The notes below the pieces were generated by a model. That model worked only from the letters and a program-made list of their open reading frames with translations. It was not told the DNA's origin and did not search any database. Position numbers and translations under genes: made by a program. A stretch of 64,000 bases of DNA from Bacillota bacterium (GTDB lineage: Bacteria > Bacillota_A > Clostridia > Christensenellales > Aristaeellaceae): positions 1 through 64,000 of the forward strand of contig JAEZSP010000079.1 in NCBI GenBank assembly GCA_023421735.1, given 5' to 3'. Of this stretch, positions 35,901 through 45,377 are shown one piece after another (the stretch's first letter is position 1; each line of letters opens with the position of its first letter).

Positions 35901-38900
35901 GGACGGTGCATATCAATAAGAGCCTGTCCGATATCAGCGACCTCGTGCTCACGGACGTTTTGAGCTACGGGCACGATTTGCTCCCGGACACGCTGAAGAT
36001 TTACGACGCGAAGACGTCCACCCCGTTCACCAACTACACCAAGACCGTCTACAACCGTGATCTGGCGACCGGAACGCAGACATTCAAGGTCACCTTCGGC
36101 GAGACGATCTACGTCGAGTACGTGATGACGTACGACACCAAGATCACGACCACGATCGACAAGACGGTTCTCACCAACCAAATGTCCCTCGACGGAGACG
36201 TGGGCAGCGAATTGACCGATAACACCTCCGGCAACGTCGAGGTGCGCGTGAGTTCGGGCGGCGCGACAGGCAGCGGCGTGCTCGGAACGATCGCCATCAC
36301 CAAGGTCGCGGCAGACGACCCGGATACCAAAATCGAAGGTGCGGTGTTCAACCTCTATAAGCAGGACGGCACGTTCGTCGGCACCGGCACCACACTTGCA
36401 GATGGCACGCTGACCATCAACTTCCTTGAGAGTGGCACCTACCGCCTCAAGGAAATCCAGCCCCCGACGGGGTATCAGATGGGCCTTGCGGACCGCGTGA
36501 TCACGGTCGTCCTCGACACGGCCACGCAGCCCACGAAGGCAATCACCGTCAAGAACTACGCCATGGCCTCCCTGTCGATCATCAAGACGGCGAACGACAC
36601 GCAAGAGGCGCTCCAGGGCGCGGTGTTCGAACTACGCACGCAGGACGTTCCCTACGCGGTCGTCGCGACGCTGACCACAGACATCAACGGAGAAGCAACC
36701 GCAACAAACCTGCCGTTCGGGGTCTACGATCTGGTGGAGACCACCGCGCCGTATGGCTTCTATAAGAACCAGACGCAGCAGGTCACCCTCGACGAAAATG
36801 TCCCCGACCTCCATCTGTCCCTGGACATCAAGGACACCCGGATCGTCGGTTCCGTCTCGGTCGTAAAGCGCGATGCGGAGATTACCTCAATGAAGCTCCA
36901 GGGCGCGATCTTCAACGTCTATCGCGTCGGCACGCCCGATGCCTATGTCGGTTCCATCACGACCGACGCAAACGGCGCGGGTTCCTTGGGCAACTTGCCG
37001 GTTGGCAACTATTACATGCTCGAGGTGACGCCGCCGCAGGGGTATTACCTGAACCAGAGCCGCTGGATGTTCACGGTCAGCGAAGGCAACATCCAGTTCC
37101 CCTTCACGGTGGACGACACCATCATCAAGGGATTCGTCCACATCAATAAGGTCGATTCGGGCGACAACACGATCAAGCTCGCAGGCGCGGTGTTTGAACT
37201 GCGCGAAGGCACAGCCAACGGCACAGTGGCCGCGACGCTGACCACCAATTCGTCGGGCGAGGCTTCCGCGCTCGTCCGGCCCGGCACCTACTACCTCGTC
37301 GAGACGCAGGCGCCCACGGGCTACTTCGCCTTGACCACCTCCAAGCTGGTTTACGTGCAGCCCTATGCGCAGCTGAACTACGACATGGCCAACGACATCA
37401 TCGGTTCTGTCGATATCACCAAACTCGACGGGCGCGATGGTGAGAGCGCGTTGCCGGGCGCGACGTTCAAGCTGACGAACGCACAGGGTGTCACCATTGC
37501 GACGGTGACCACCGACGCGAATGGCGAGGCGTCGATCGATAACCTCCGCCCCGGCACGTATACCCTGACAGAGACAAAGGCACCCGACGGCTTCGTGCTC
37601 GTCGCGCCGCAGCAGTTTACCGTCAGCGCGGTCAAGGCGCACTTCGAATATGAACTGGCCGACGCACCCACCGACGTCACGATCTCAAAGACCTCTATGG
37701 TCGACGGGTCGGAGCTCGACGGCGCACACCTCTCGCTGTACCTCGGAACGGACACGACGGGCACCCCGGTTTACAGCTGGACGACGGACAATACCAATAA
37801 CCCCCATCAGATTCGCGGCGAACTGATTGCGGGCCAGATCTACACGCTGGTTGAGACACAGGCGCCCGACGGCTACGTGATCGCCGAATCCGTGCAGTTC
37901 ACGGTCGGCACCGACGGCGTCGCGCAAAAAGTGGAGATGAAGGATGCCTACACGGACGTCTCCTTCTCCAAGCGCGGCCTGGTCGGCTCCGCCGAGATTC
38001 CCGGCGCGACGCTCACCATCTACGACGGTCAGACGGTCGTCGAGAGCTGGACGAGCGGCACGACCCCGCATCAGATCAAGGCCAAGCTCGTTGCGGGCAA
38101 AACCTACACGCTTACGGAGGATGCACCGCCCAGCGGCTATGCCTACTCCGAATCCGTCCAGTTCACCGTTCGCACGGATGGCACGGCGCAAACCGTCGTC
38201 ATGCGCGACGCGCAGACGGTCGTGTCGGTGGTGAAAACCAGCACCGATTCCTTACCGATCATCGGCTATCTGCCGCTGCCCGGCGCGTCCCTTGAAATCA
38301 GGGATTCGAACAACCAGGTGGTCGAATCCTGGGTCTCGAACGGCCTGCCGCATACAATGCGCGGCGTGCTGAACGCGGGCCAGTCCTACACGCTGGTCGA
38401 GACCGCTGCACCTGCCGGCTACAATGTGGCGGCGCCCATTCCCTTTACGGTGAATAGGGATCGCGGCACGCAAACCATCGCCATGCGTGATGCGCCCACC
38501 GATGTGTATATCTCCAAGACGTCTGTTACCGGGACGAGCGAGCTTCTCGGCGCACGCCTCATCTTGAAGGACGCGCAGAACAACACGATTGATGAATGGA
38601 TTTCCGGTATCGTCCAGCATCATTTCCATGCGCAGCTGATCTCGGGCGCAACGTACTACCTCACTGAGATCTCCGCACCTGCCGGATACACCGTGGCGGA
38701 AACCATCTCGTTCACCGTCAATACCGACGGCACGACGCAGACCGTTGTCATGAAGGATAAGCCCACCGATGTGAGCTTCTCCAAGCAGGGCATCACCCAG
38801 GGCGAGGAATTGCCCGGCGCGAAGCTCACGCTGAAGAACCAGTACGGCATCACGGTCGATTCGTGGACGAGCGGCACGACGCCCCATCGGATCGTCGCCA

Positions 38901-39304
38901 AGCTCATCGCAGGCAATCAGTACACGCTGACGGAGACGCAGGCGCCGGATGGCTATGTACTCACCGAATCCATCACCTTCACGGTTGGCACCGACGGCGT
39001 GCCGCAGACCGTGACCATGATCGATAAGCCCACCGACGTGACGATTTCGAAGACCACGCTGGTCGACGGAACGGAACTCGCGGGCGCGCATCTCTCCCTG
39101 TACCTCGGAACCGATACGACCGGAACCCCGGTGCACAGCTGGGTGACGGACGGAACGAATAACCCGAACCAGTTCGTGGCGGACCTCCTCGCGGGCGAGA
39201 CCTACACGCTGGTTGAGACGCAGGCACCCGACGGCTACGTGATCGCCGAATCCGTGCAGTTCACAGTCGGAACAGACGGCGTTGCGCAGAAGGTGACCAT
39301 GTAG
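32912..39304 (+). CDS. Giant Cna/SpaA-type adhesin, part up to the in-frame TAG
   Basis: A 2130-residue exported protein. Residues 1-35 hold a signal peptide ([28 protein letters not shown]). About 37-136 are low complexity: repeats of ATPT, then [12 protein letters not shown]. About 137-1120 hold an N-domain and six Cna-A/collagen-binding-like modules marked by [45 protein letters not shown] and VVHWTVHIN, each followed by a DTL-like strand. From about 1123 come eleven Cna_B/SpaA modules (GAxFxL, then ETxAPxGY), which normally carry Lys-Asn isopeptide bonds. GGAGGAT precedes ATG 32912. The frame ends at TAG (39302-39304) exactly at a repeat boundary, then stays open to 40258; without readthrough the product lacks a wall anchor. 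Confidence 0.9.
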   Translation: MMKKAMRKAYALTVVLAILITSVLPLGAVGLSEELNSTPAPTTTVATATPTAAAATATPTAPIATATPTATATPTAAAATATPTTAPTAVEPSVESSVEPTVEPSVEPTAEPSVEPTAEPSVEPTVEPSVEPTAEPMARLMIVANKQVDTITSVVLKKLDGTIIDGTNSTMVSVDDKVRVEYTWAISSTVRSTLQAGDYTQVNLPAELKMYNSVSGTLYGDAGNTLVVGSYVISTSGVLTMTFNQNAVDYANVGGKAWAESWFNASAIGNQNPDPIVFPIHSVETSTVTVMFAPKGVTQSVTKSGTADKKYNASTITWTVDVNRKLESLTGVNVVDTLGDGQSYDTGSLKLYNLTMTATGGSVLGSEITYNASDLVVTPTGFTLALGDIHSAYRVVYTTSVVNLSKTPLTNQVSAGGASASASVDTPRLGYIDKSGSANPTFNAQSIFWTVNANMGERPLNAAKLVDTLPAGVSMPTSFTVKKLIVDGNGNLSEGADVTADFVSDFSTPGTAIFTSTGSVDYAFVVSYETAITDKTRTSFTNNATLYDGPSTLGTDTATVQTPRGVPISKKSNGISNSYNTNYITWQIDINTDQEGFTNPLTDALGSGIQVDPASFKVYELAISNDGTLTPTQITSGYSFYTLLVDQFQIIFTDTTKAYRIVYKSIITNVDQTADFTNTGTIGPNSVTAKQPNTLVQKGAKYAGTFNASNGSVNTSAAVDYAAQTISWVIKIQPLKKIMTTVKVADSYSAGQALDPTTLKVYRGSTQLTYGNEYTFVHDETSRTFTVTFDPAYEVQGSDYFIVYQTKLDYNQTNNQPIADKYTNNATIMWEHDSLSITKTAQVTIPPLAYNNGSKSGSLNRDGQYITWTINVNHLSRTLSNVTVADTLGQAGYQVVDPASFVVKTYSVGADGGITLGSAIDLTGKLTTTDSSFSLNLGNITGPYQITYKTNLVGLSQAKYENTATVANVDFPASVDYPNSDKFLSKTGTQEDNVVHWTVHINKSLSDISDLVLTDVLSYGHDLLPDTLKIYDAKTSTPFTNYTKTVYNRDLATGTQTFKVTFGETIYVEYVMTYDTKITTTIDKTVLTNQMSLDGDVGSELTDNTSGNVEVRVSSGGATGSGVLGTIAITKVAADDPDTKIEGAVFNLYKQDGTFVGTGTTLADGTLTINFLESGTYRLKEIQPPTGYQMGLADRVITVVLDTATQPTKAITVKNYAMASLSIIKTANDTQEALQGAVFELRTQDVPYAVVATLTTDINGEATATNLPFGVYDLVETTAPYGFYKNQTQQVTLDENVPDLHLSLDIKDTRIVGSVSVVKRDAEITSMKLQGAIFNVYRVGTPDAYVGSITTDANGAGSLGNLPVGNYYMLEVTPPQGYYLNQSRWMFTVSEGNIQFPFTVDDTIIKGFVHINKVDSGDNTIKLAGAVFELREGTANGTVAATLTTNSSGEASALVRPGTYYLVETQAPTGYFALTTSKLVYVQPYAQLNYDMANDIIGSVDITKLDGRDGESALPGATFKLTNAQGVTIATVTTDANGEASIDNLRPGTYTLTETKAPDGFVLVAPQQFTVSAVKAHFEYELADAPTDVTISKTSMVDGSELDGAHLSLYLGTDTTGTPVYSWTTDNTNNPHQIRGELIAGQIYTLVETQAPDGYVIAESVQFTVGTDGVAQKVEMKDAYTDVSFSKRGLVGSAEIPGATLTIYDGQTVVESWTSGTTPHQIKAKLVAGKTYTLTEDAPPSGYAYSESVQFTVRTDGTAQTVVMRDAQTVVSVVKTSTDSLPIIGYLPLPGASLEIRDSNNQVVESWVSNGLPHTMRGVLNAGQSYTLVETAAPAGYNVAAPIPFTVNRDRGTQTIAMRDAPTDVYISKTSVTGTSELLGARLILKDAQNNTIDEWISGIVQHHFHAQLISGATYYLTEISAPAGYTVAETISFTVNTDGTTQTVVMKDKPTDVSFSKQGITQGEELPGAKLTLKNQYGITVDSWTSGTTPHRIVAKLIAGNQYTLTETQAPDGYVLTESITFTVGTDGVPQTVTMIDKPTDVTISKTTLVDGTELAGAHLSLYLGTDTTGTPVHSWVTDGTNNPNQFVADLLAGETYTLVETQAPDGYVIAESVQFTVGTDGVAQKVTM

Positions 39305-39586
39305 GATAAGCCCACCGACGTGACGATTTCGAAGACCTCGCTGGTCGACGGAACGGAACTCGCGGGCGCGCACCTCTCGCTGTACCTTGGAACGGACACC
39401 ACCGGAACCCCGGTGCACAGCTGGGTGACGGACGGAACGAATAACCCGAACCAGTTCGTGGCAGACCTCCTCGCGGGCGAGACCTACACGCTGGTTGAGA
39501 CGCAGGCACCCGACGGCTACGTGATCGCCGAATCCGTGCAGTTCACGGTCGGAACAGACGGCGTTGCGCAGAAGGTGACCATGGAG
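39023..39586 (+). repeat. Two 282-bp tandem Cna_B repeats in the adhesin
   Basis: Units 39023-39304 and 39305-39586 are nearly identical over 94 codons (differences are a few synonymous bases and one Thr/Ser change). Other Cna_B modules in the gene are much more diverged. The first unit ends ATG TAG, the second ATG GAG. This points to a recent duplication and gives a substrate for recombination. Confidence 0.9.
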
Positions 39587-40258
39587 GATAAGCCGACCGA
39601 TGTGACGATCTCGAAGACCGCCATCACCGGCGGGCCCGAGATCCCCGGTGCGACGCTCACCATCTATGACGACCAGATGAACGTCATCGAGACTTGGGTT
39701 TCCACCGATACGGCTCACCAGATTGTTGCCAAGCTGCTTGCGGGCGCAACCTACACGCTCGTTGAGGAAACGGCGCCCAACGGATACGCCATGGCCGAAT
39801 CGATCGAATTCACGGTCGGCACCGACGGTGTACCGCAACAGGTCGAGATGATCGATAGCCCGACCACCGTCACCATCTCCAAGCGCGCGGTCGGCAGCTC
39901 CAAGGAGCTCAAGGGCGCGAAGCTGGCGGTGTACGATCCGGAAGGCACGCTCATTAAGGAATGGACGACCACGTCCGAGCCCATGGTGCTGGAAGGCCTG
40001 CTCAATGTGGATACCACCTACACCCTCAAGGAACTCGACGCCCCCGACGGTTACGCGGTTGCGAAGGCCATCACCTTTGAGGTGAACAGGGACGGAACGA
40101 GCAAGACCATCATCATGCGCGATGCCCTCCTCACGGAGAGCGAACTGCCCAAGACGGGTGACGGCAACAGCCTGTACCTCTGGATCGGCATCATGCTCTC
40201 CAGCCTGGCGATGCTGATCGGCCTGGCGTTCGTTGCAAAGAAGCGCCTGCGCGCATAG
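39305..40258 (+). CDS. Adhesin C-terminal part with LPKTG anchor, in frame after TAG
   Basis: The same reading frame continues for 317 codons after the TAG: three more Cna_B modules ([54 protein letters not shown]), then the sorting signal LPKTGDGNS, a hydrophobic helix LYLWIGIMLSSLAMLIGLAFV and the basic tail KKRLRA. It has no ribosome binding site or signal peptide of its own; the GTG at 39320 is only the first possible start codon. So it is almost surely the end of the adhesin gene. At the same place in the next repeat the codon is GAG, so TAG arose by one G-to-T change. Confidence 0.88.
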   Translation, partial: DKPTDVTISKTSLVDGTELAGAHLSLYLGTDTTGTPVHSWVTDGTNNPNQFVADLLAGETYTLVETQAPDGYVIAESVQFTVGTDGVAQKVTMEDKPTDVTISKTAITGGPEIPGATLTIYDDQMNVIETWVSTDTAHQIVAKLLAGATYTLVEETAPNGYAMAESIEFTVGTDGVPQQVEMIDSPTTVTISKRAVGSSKELKGAKLAVYDPEGTLIKEWTTTSEPMVLEGLLNVDTTYTLKELDAPDGYAVAKAITFEVNRDGTSKTIIMRDALLTESELPKTGDGNSLYLWIGIMLSSLAMLIGLAFVAKKRLRA

Positions 40259-40265
40259 CTCAAAA

Positions 40266-40294
40266 ATGCCGGGGATTGACAAAATCCCCGGCAT
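40266..40294 (+). terminator. Hairpin after the adhesin gene
   Basis: ATGCCGGGGATT and AATCCCCGGCAT form a 12-bp perfect stem around GACAA, 8 bases after the adhesin stop. There is no T run, so it may be a partial terminator or a stabilising 3' structure. Confidence 0.55.
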
Positions 40295-40322
40295 CCCCTA
40301 AAATTTGACCCATGGATCCCGA

Positions 40323-40349
40323 GATGCTCCGGGCTCAGCCCGGAGCATC
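40323..40349 (+). terminator. Second hairpin between adhesin and sortase genes
   Basis: GATGCTCCGGGC and GCCCGGAGCATC form a 12-bp perfect stem around TCA, followed only by GTTTC. Two such hairpins in the 145-base gap may lower sortase expression relative to the adhesin. Confidence 0.55.
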
Positions 40350-40403
40350 GTTTCAAGAAGGACAGGCCGCGCGGGCACAGCGCGCGGCGGCTGGAGGAAT
40401 GCC

Positions 40404-41315
40404 ATGAAAAAGAAGAAATTTCCACGCTGGCTGCTTGTCACTGCAATGATCGCATTGCTTGGCGTGTTCGGTTTTTCTGGATATAAGGTCGTGACCATTT
40501 ACAGCGCATACCACGAGGCGGACCATGCATATGCCGATCTTCAGACGCTTGTGGGGCATGACGATGCGGCGTCGGAGCCGGTTGAGACGCCCGCGCCAGG
40601 CGCAACTGCGACGCAAACGGGCGAGCGAATCGTCATCGTCATGGCGGAACCTTTGCCCACGTCAACGCCCGCGCCGACCGTCGAGCCGACTGTAACGCCG
40701 GAACCGCTCATCCAAATGGACTTTGCGCCGCTTCTTGCCATCAACGAGGATGCGGTGGGCTGGATTTATTCCGAAGATACCGTGATCGACTATCCCATCG
40801 TGTTGGGTGACGACAACGTGTTCTACCTCGATCACCTGTTTTCAGGCAAGTGGGGCTTTGCGGGCACGATCTTCATGGATGTCGACAATCGGTCCGATTT
40901 CTCAGATTACAACACCGTCATTTACGGACACCACCTTAAAAACGGACAGATGTTTGCCAGCATCTCCAACTACCGCAATCAGAAATACTACGATGAACAT
41001 CCTGTGATGTACCTCTATACGCCGACAGGCGACTATGAGATCCAAATTTTCTCCGCCTACGCGCGCGATGCGTCCGCCATCCCCCATGATTTTGACACGC
41101 CCGAGGAATATATGTCCTATATCGACCAAATCACAAAGCTCTCTGATTTTACCACCGACGTCACCGTCGGCCCGGAAGATCGGATCATCTCCCTGGTTAC
41201 CTGCTCCTATGTCACCGATAACGCGCGTTTCGTGGTGCACGGGAAACTCGTTCCGCTGCATGTGGGAGACGAGGGGAAAGCGGTGCGTCCGACCGAGACG
41301 GCGCCCCAAAGTTGA
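40404..41315 (+). CDS. Class B sortase
   Basis: A 303-residue membrane-anchored transpeptidase. The N-terminal KKKKFPRW precedes one membrane helix; a Thr/Pro-rich linker (about 60-105) follows. The catalytic domain has DYPIVLGDDNVFYLDH, TVIYGHHLKNGQMF with the catalytic His, SLVTCSY with the catalytic Cys, and ARFVVHGK with the Arg. The insert before the Cys strand fits class B. TGGAGG precedes the ATG. Its position after an LPKTG adhesin indicates that protein as substrate; housekeeping class B enzymes often use NPxTN-like signals, but class B enzymes tied to LPxTG proteins are known in Clostridia. Confidence 0.92.
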   Translation: MKKKKFPRWLLVTAMIALLGVFGFSGYKVVTIYSAYHEADHAYADLQTLVGHDDAASEPVETPAPGATATQTGERIVIVMAEPLPTSTPAPTVEPTVTPEPLIQMDFAPLLAINEDAVGWIYSEDTVIDYPIVLGDDNVFYLDHLFSGKWGFAGTIFMDVDNRSDFSDYNTVIYGHHLKNGQMFASISNYRNQKYYDEHPVMYLYTPTGDYEIQIFSAYARDASAIPHDFDTPEEYMSYIDQITKLSDFTTDVTVGPEDRIISLVTCSYVTDNARFVVHGKLVPLHVGDEGKAVRPTETAPQS

Positions 41316-41344
41316 AAATAGAAAAGGGTAGGGCAGGGACAAAT

Positions 41345-41382
41345 CGGCGGCAGGGGGTGAAAACCCCGTGCCGCTGTTTTTT
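41345..41382 (+). terminator. Terminator of the adhesin-sortase locus
   Basis: CGGCGGCAGGGG pairs with CCCCGTGCCGCTG (one bulged base), followed by six T, 30 bases after the sortase stop. Confidence 0.85.
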
Positions 41383-41476
41383 CAATTGTGGTGCCCAAAG
41401 TAAACGCGGACGCCGGAGGTGACCCCGGGCGTCCGATGATAACGATCCTTCTGTCTGTTATGGGGATTGCGGATGG

Positions 41477-42124
41477 TCAGTGGATGGTCCAGGCGCACAT
41501 CGCAAGGATCCAAACGTACATGACCGTCTTCGGCATCATCAGCATGCCGACTTTAGGATGTTCGTTCGCAAATAAGATCACCGGGATGTAAAACAGGAAG
41601 CTCAGTGCGATTGCAATTGCCATGGACGCATACCCGCCGCATGCAAAGAGAACCGCGACCTGAACGCCCATCAGGGCAAAGGGTGCATTGCGGATGATGC
41701 CCCACTTGACGGGCGGTTTTTCGAGCAGCCAACCGTTTTCGCTGGGCAGCAGCAGCGCCACGCGAATGATTGCCAGCGCATAGAGGATGTCCGTCCAGAG
41801 CGCGTGTACGCCCGGAATGATCGATGCGCCCAAGTGCCAAAGGAGCACGTAAAATGCCGTCATGGTGACAGATGTCGCAAATTTGCCGACGCCAAGTGCG
41901 ACGCGGAAGCGCGATGCGTCGCCTCTTTTTAGCGTTGTGGCGATGCGCGGGATCAGGTGGAACGCGTCCCCGCCGCCTAGGGCAAGCGCCATCCAGAGCG
42001 CAAACTGACGCTGCGGATTCTGTGGCGCGGCGATCAGATACACGACCAGAAACAGGCAGAATGCCAAATACAGCATGTCGAACGCCGCCTCCATGCCTCC
42101 AAACACCCGCTTTTTCTCTGCCAT
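41477..42124 (-). CDS. Polytopic membrane protein, unknown
   Basis: A 215-residue protein with about seven hydrophobic helices. Between helices 2 and 3 is the motif GGGDAFHLIPRI, which looks conserved; I do not recognise the family. The start at 42124 has GGAGGATCACGAAG upstream. It has its own promoter and lies convergent with the sortase gene. Confidence 0.75.
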   Translation of the reverse strand: MAEKKRVFGGMEAAFDMLYLAFCLFLVVYLIAAPQNPQRQFALWMALALGGGDAFHLIPRIATTLKRGDASRFRVALGVGKFATSVTMTAFYVLLWHLGASIIPGVHALWTDILYALAIIRVALLLPSENGWLLEKPPVKWGIIRNAPFALMGVQVAVLFACGGYASMAIAIALSFLFYIPVILFANEHPKVGMLMMPKTVMYVWILAMCAWTIH

Positions 42125-42200
42125 CTTCGTGATCCTCCTTCGGTTTGTAGTTGAACCGTTATGCCGCCGTACCATGAAACTTTATTATGACCTGTTCTTT

Positions 42201-42228
42201 ATTATACCCTCTTTTTGGCACGCGTCAA
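42201..42228 (-). promoter_or_regulatory. Promoter of the membrane protein gene
   Basis: On the minus strand TTGACG (42223-42228), 16 bases, TATAAT (42201-42206). Confidence 0.75.
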
Positions 42229-42307
42229 TCTTATTTTGCGTTTTTGTTAAATCGGGTTTAGGGGGAATGCCCGGCGGGTATTGATAAAAAAAAGAAGGGG
42301 TGAAAAC

Positions 42308-42919
42308 GTGCGGAATGTGATCGTCACAAACATGGCGTCGGCGGATGGCTTTTATGAAGGCGCAAATCGGGATCTCGGCGCGCTGTTTCGCCATATGCAT
42401 CCGGATTATGCGGGGGACGAGGTGTTTGACCAGTATAACCTCGAAAGACTTTTGTATGCCGATACGCTCCTTTTGAGCGGACGGACGAATCTCATGGGCT
42501 TTCGCGATTACTGGCATGGGCGCGGGGACAATCCGCAGGCGACGCAGGTGCGCCGCTCCATTGCGCGGCGGATGGATGAAATTCAGAAGGCGGTCGTCTC
42601 GGATCAAATCATGCCGCACGAGTGTGCGCCGTGGGGGGAAACCGAGATCGTGCGCATCGCGGACGCAAATGCATGGCTGGCTGAAAAAAAGGCCGGCCCC
42701 GGACGCGACATCCTCATCATGGCGGGCAGGACCATGTGGAATTCGTTTCTCAAGGCCGGGCTCGTGGACGAAATTCATCTTGCGCTCTTCCCGTTGATCG
42801 GAGGCAGCGGCACGAAGCTGTTTGACGAATCGCCCGACGCCGCGCTGCGGCTGATCGAGGCGCGCAGCCGGCAGGGGTCTGGCGTGGTGATTTTGCGCTA
42901 TGCGGTTGACTACGCATAA
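42308..42919 (+). CDS. Dihydrofolate reductase / RibD C-domain family protein
   Basis: A 203-residue protein of the bacterial bifunctional deaminase-reductase C-terminal fold: VIVTNMASADGFYEG at the start, LLLSGRTNLMGFRDYW, then ILIMAGRTMWNSFLKAGLVDEIHLALFPLIGGSGTKLF, quoted here by its parts IMAGRTMW and LIGGSGTKLF. Such proteins bind NADPH but many are not folate enzymes. A GTG start at 42308 follows AAGGGGTGA; the frame opens earlier without a binding site. A terminator follows. Confidence 0.87.
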   Translation: MRNVIVTNMASADGFYEGANRDLGALFRHMHPDYAGDEVFDQYNLERLLYADTLLLSGRTNLMGFRDYWHGRGDNPQATQVRRSIARRMDEIQKAVVSDQIMPHECAPWGETEIVRIADANAWLAEKKAGPGRDILIMAGRTMWNSFLKAGLVDEIHLALFPLIGGSGTKLFDESPDAALRLIEARSRQGSGVVILRYAVDYA

Positions 42920-42931
42920 TAGATCAGGCTG

Positions 42932-42962
42932 AAAATCCGTCCATATGGGCGGATTTTTTTGT
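42932..42962 (+). terminator. Terminator of the DHFR-like gene
   Basis: AAAATCCGTCC pairs with GGGCGGATTTT around ATAT, leading into a run of T, 12 bases after the stop. Confidence 0.88.
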
Positions 42963-43037
42963 GTGGGATCGAACCGTGGCAATGTGTGGCTTGTCTAATG
43001 GGCGAAGATCTTCAAACGAAACCGAGGAGGTTATGCG

Positions 43038-43571
43038 ATGACGATGACGGCGACGCAGGCCCATAGATTGGTCGGCCTGGCGGCGAAGGGAGACGAAGCG
43101 GCGTTTGCGGATCTCGTGCGCGCATCCAGTCGGACGCTTTACGCGGCGGCGCGGGCGATTCTTCTGAACGATCAGGACGCACAGGACTGCGTGCAGGAGG
43201 CAATTCTGAAGGGCTGGGAGAAGCTTCGCACCCTTCGAGATTCATCGCTTTTTCAGACGTGGCTGACCCGGATTGCCATCACGACCGCGATCAACATGCG
43301 CCGAAAAAAGAAGCGCGGGGCACCGTTGTTGACGGATGTGCCCGCCAAAAGCGCACGCACTGCGGAGCACGTGGACGTACGGCGCGCGGTAGAGGCGCTC
43401 GATCAAAAGACGAGAATCTGCACGGTGCTTTACTATTTTGAAGACATGCCCATTGACGGAATTGCGGGCGCGCTGGGCATCCGCCCGAACACAGTGAAAA
43501 CACGACTTTTTCGCGCGCGCGGAAAGCTGCGGGGTGCATTGGAGGGATATGATCATGACGACGAAGTTTGA
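43038..43571 (+). CDS. ECF-type RNA polymerase sigma factor
   Basis: A 177-residue sigma-70 family protein with regions 2 and 4 only. Region 2 is FADLVRASSRTLYAAARAIL with DAQDCVQEAILKGWEKL; region 4 is TRICTVLYYFEDMPIDGIAGALGIRPNTVKTRLFRARGKL (split over residues 118-160). GAGGAGG precedes the ATG. It overlaps the next gene, an anti-sigma-like membrane protein, by 17 bases. Confidence 0.93.
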   Translation: MTMTATQAHRLVGLAAKGDEAAFADLVRASSRTLYAAARAILLNDQDAQDCVQEAILKGWEKLRTLRDSSLFQTWLTRIAITTAINMRRKKKRGAPLLTDVPAKSARTAEHVDVRRAVEALDQKTRICTVLYYFEDMPIDGIAGALGIRPNTVKTRLFRARGKLRGALEGYDHDDEV

Positions 43572-45303
43572 CCTGGACCGGGAAAAAATGCGCGCCGCAC
43601 GTTGGGTGCCTGACGAGCGGTTAGATGCGGCAATCGATCAGACACTGAGCCACCTCAAACCCAGACGGCGACCATCTTTTCCCAAGAGAATGCTGATGGC
43701 TTCTGCCATTGTCGCGGCGTTTGCCCTGTTTCTGACGTTTGCCGCGCCGCCCATCGTGCGCGCAGCGGGGCAGCTCTATGAGCGGTTATTCGGCGACGTG
43801 CGGCGGGGAATGGAAGACGAACAGGCAAAGCCGAAGGCCGAGCGTCTGGCGGAGCAGATCAATGAGATCAAGGCGGTGCTGCGCGCCCAGGACGTGGAAG
43901 GAGCCTCGGCCGAGATCGGCGGCGTCACCATGTCGGTCGTATCGATCTGCTTGGCATCAGACGTAGCGGGGGATGATTTCTCCGGGTGGACGCGCATAAC
44001 GGGGGCAAACGATGCCATCGGTGGCATCGCGTATATTACGGTGCATTACTCCGCACGCCCTTCCTTTGACCCAAGTTATGTGAATTTCGCCCTCTCAATC
44101 GATGGCGTGGACATTCCCATGTACGTGAGTGGCGCGCTGCAAAATTACCGCGATGGAGGCGGTTGCACGTTGACCGAAGATGAGTGGAATGACGAAGAGA
44201 ATAGGAGCAACTCCGAAAACGTAAACGGTACCTACACCACACTTTTGAGTTTCAAGATTGACGATTGGATGTGGGACGCGGAAAAAGATCTTGCGCTCAA
44301 GGCAACGATCGACGGTCGGGAGGTCGCCATCCCCTTTTCCTTCGATCCCCAAAAGACACACAAACGGGCGATGCGGGAGGCGGACATTTCGTTGAACAGC
44401 GGCGGAGATGATCAGCTTACAGAAATTAGGATGCTTGAAGCAAACGCCGTTCCAGTCGAGCTGACGGGGAAGGAGGGGGAATGCGACTGGGTAATCTCAG
44501 AAATGGCGTTCGCAGACGACCAACTTTCCTTCACGGCTGCGTTCTACAGCACCGGGGAGGCGCGTGCCAATCCTGCTGCGATGGACTACCGATTGGAGGG
44601 CGTTACCGTAGACGGCTTGGCGACCGGGGCGGGCGGCGCATGCAATGAATCGTATAATGGCGGTTCCTACGCCGCGATTTTCCAATATCCGCTTTGCTGC
44701 GATTCGGAAAACCTCCCGGTGACATCAATGATCACTATGACTTTGGTGTGCGGTGATCAGGCAAATACAAAGACCGTGTCCTTCAAGTACAACTGGGTAG
44801 ATCAGAAGGTCATTCTGCCCGCCGACGCAAGCGAGATGGAAGCATGGACTCGGGCGGATCAGGCGGCAGGTGCGGAGCTTGACGCCCCCCAATACGGCGA
44901 CGAAGTCGGCTACGATCTGACCGGTCTCGGTCTGACCGCCGGGAAAGACGGCGTAACGATGACGATCACGGGGATCGCCTATCAGAAGAATGCGACCCGA
45001 CTGGAAATCTACGTAGCGGTGACGGGTAATGTTGAAAAGAGTGCATATGATTGGGCGCGCAGGGATACGACGGTGACCATCAACGGTGCCGACACAGACC
45101 GTGCAGGTGGCGGCATGAACGGCGCGGCGCTCGGCGTCATATACGTAACGGCTCCCATGAGCATCGCAGAGTTCGGACACGGCGAGGCAGTCGTCGTGGA
45201 ATATCCACTCTGTGAAAAGGGAGAGAGCGTCCCCGCAGACACTCTGCGATTCGAATTCACTGTGGATACGGGCGCACTTCCCGGTCTGACGTCGGATCAA
45301 TAA
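43555..45303 (+). CDS. Anti-sigma factor-like membrane protein (DUF4179 type)
   Basis: A 582-residue single-pass protein. A cytoplasmic N-terminus of about 45 residues (DERLDAAIDQTLSHLKP) precedes the membrane helix MASAIVAAFALFLTF, and a long extracytoplasmic beta-rich region follows with two similar halves (about 120-300 and 320-570). This is the layout of DUF4179-type anti-sigma proteins cotranscribed with ECF factors. The N-terminus probably holds the upstream sigma factor at the membrane. ATG 43555 lies 8 bases after GGAGGG; an ATG at 43549 is too close. Confidence 0.82.
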   Translation: MTTKFDLDREKMRAARWVPDERLDAAIDQTLSHLKPRRRPSFPKRMLMASAIVAAFALFLTFAAPPIVRAAGQLYERLFGDVRRGMEDEQAKPKAERLAEQINEIKAVLRAQDVEGASAEIGGVTMSVVSICLASDVAGDDFSGWTRITGANDAIGGIAYITVHYSARPSFDPSYVNFALSIDGVDIPMYVSGALQNYRDGGGCTLTEDEWNDEENRSNSENVNGTYTTLLSFKIDDWMWDAEKDLALKATIDGREVAIPFSFDPQKTHKRAMREADISLNSGGDDQLTEIRMLEANAVPVELTGKEGECDWVISEMAFADDQLSFTAAFYSTGEARANPAAMDYRLEGVTVDGLATGAGGACNESYNGGSYAAIFQYPLCCDSENLPVTSMITMTLVCGDQANTKTVSFKYNWVDQKVILPADASEMEAWTRADQAAGAELDAPQYGDEVGYDLTGLGLTAGKDGVTMTITGIAYQKNATRLEIYVAVTGNVEKSAYDWARRDTTVTINGADTDRAGGGMNGAALGVIYVTAPMSIAEFGHGEAVVVEYPLCEKGESVPADTLRFEFTVDTGALPGLTSDQ

Positions 45304-45377
45304 ATCGCTCGAAATGGAAGAGATGTCCACACACGGGCTGCCCCTTTATGTTATAATGAAAAAAAGGAGGGGGACAG

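Noticed and set aside
39302..39304. Pyrrolysine insertion at TAG, given the corrinoid genes nearby
   Set aside because: Pyrrolysine serves methylamine methyltransferases; here the twin repeat shows Glu (GAG), no MttB-type gene or pyl gene is in view, and TAG ends other genes normally.
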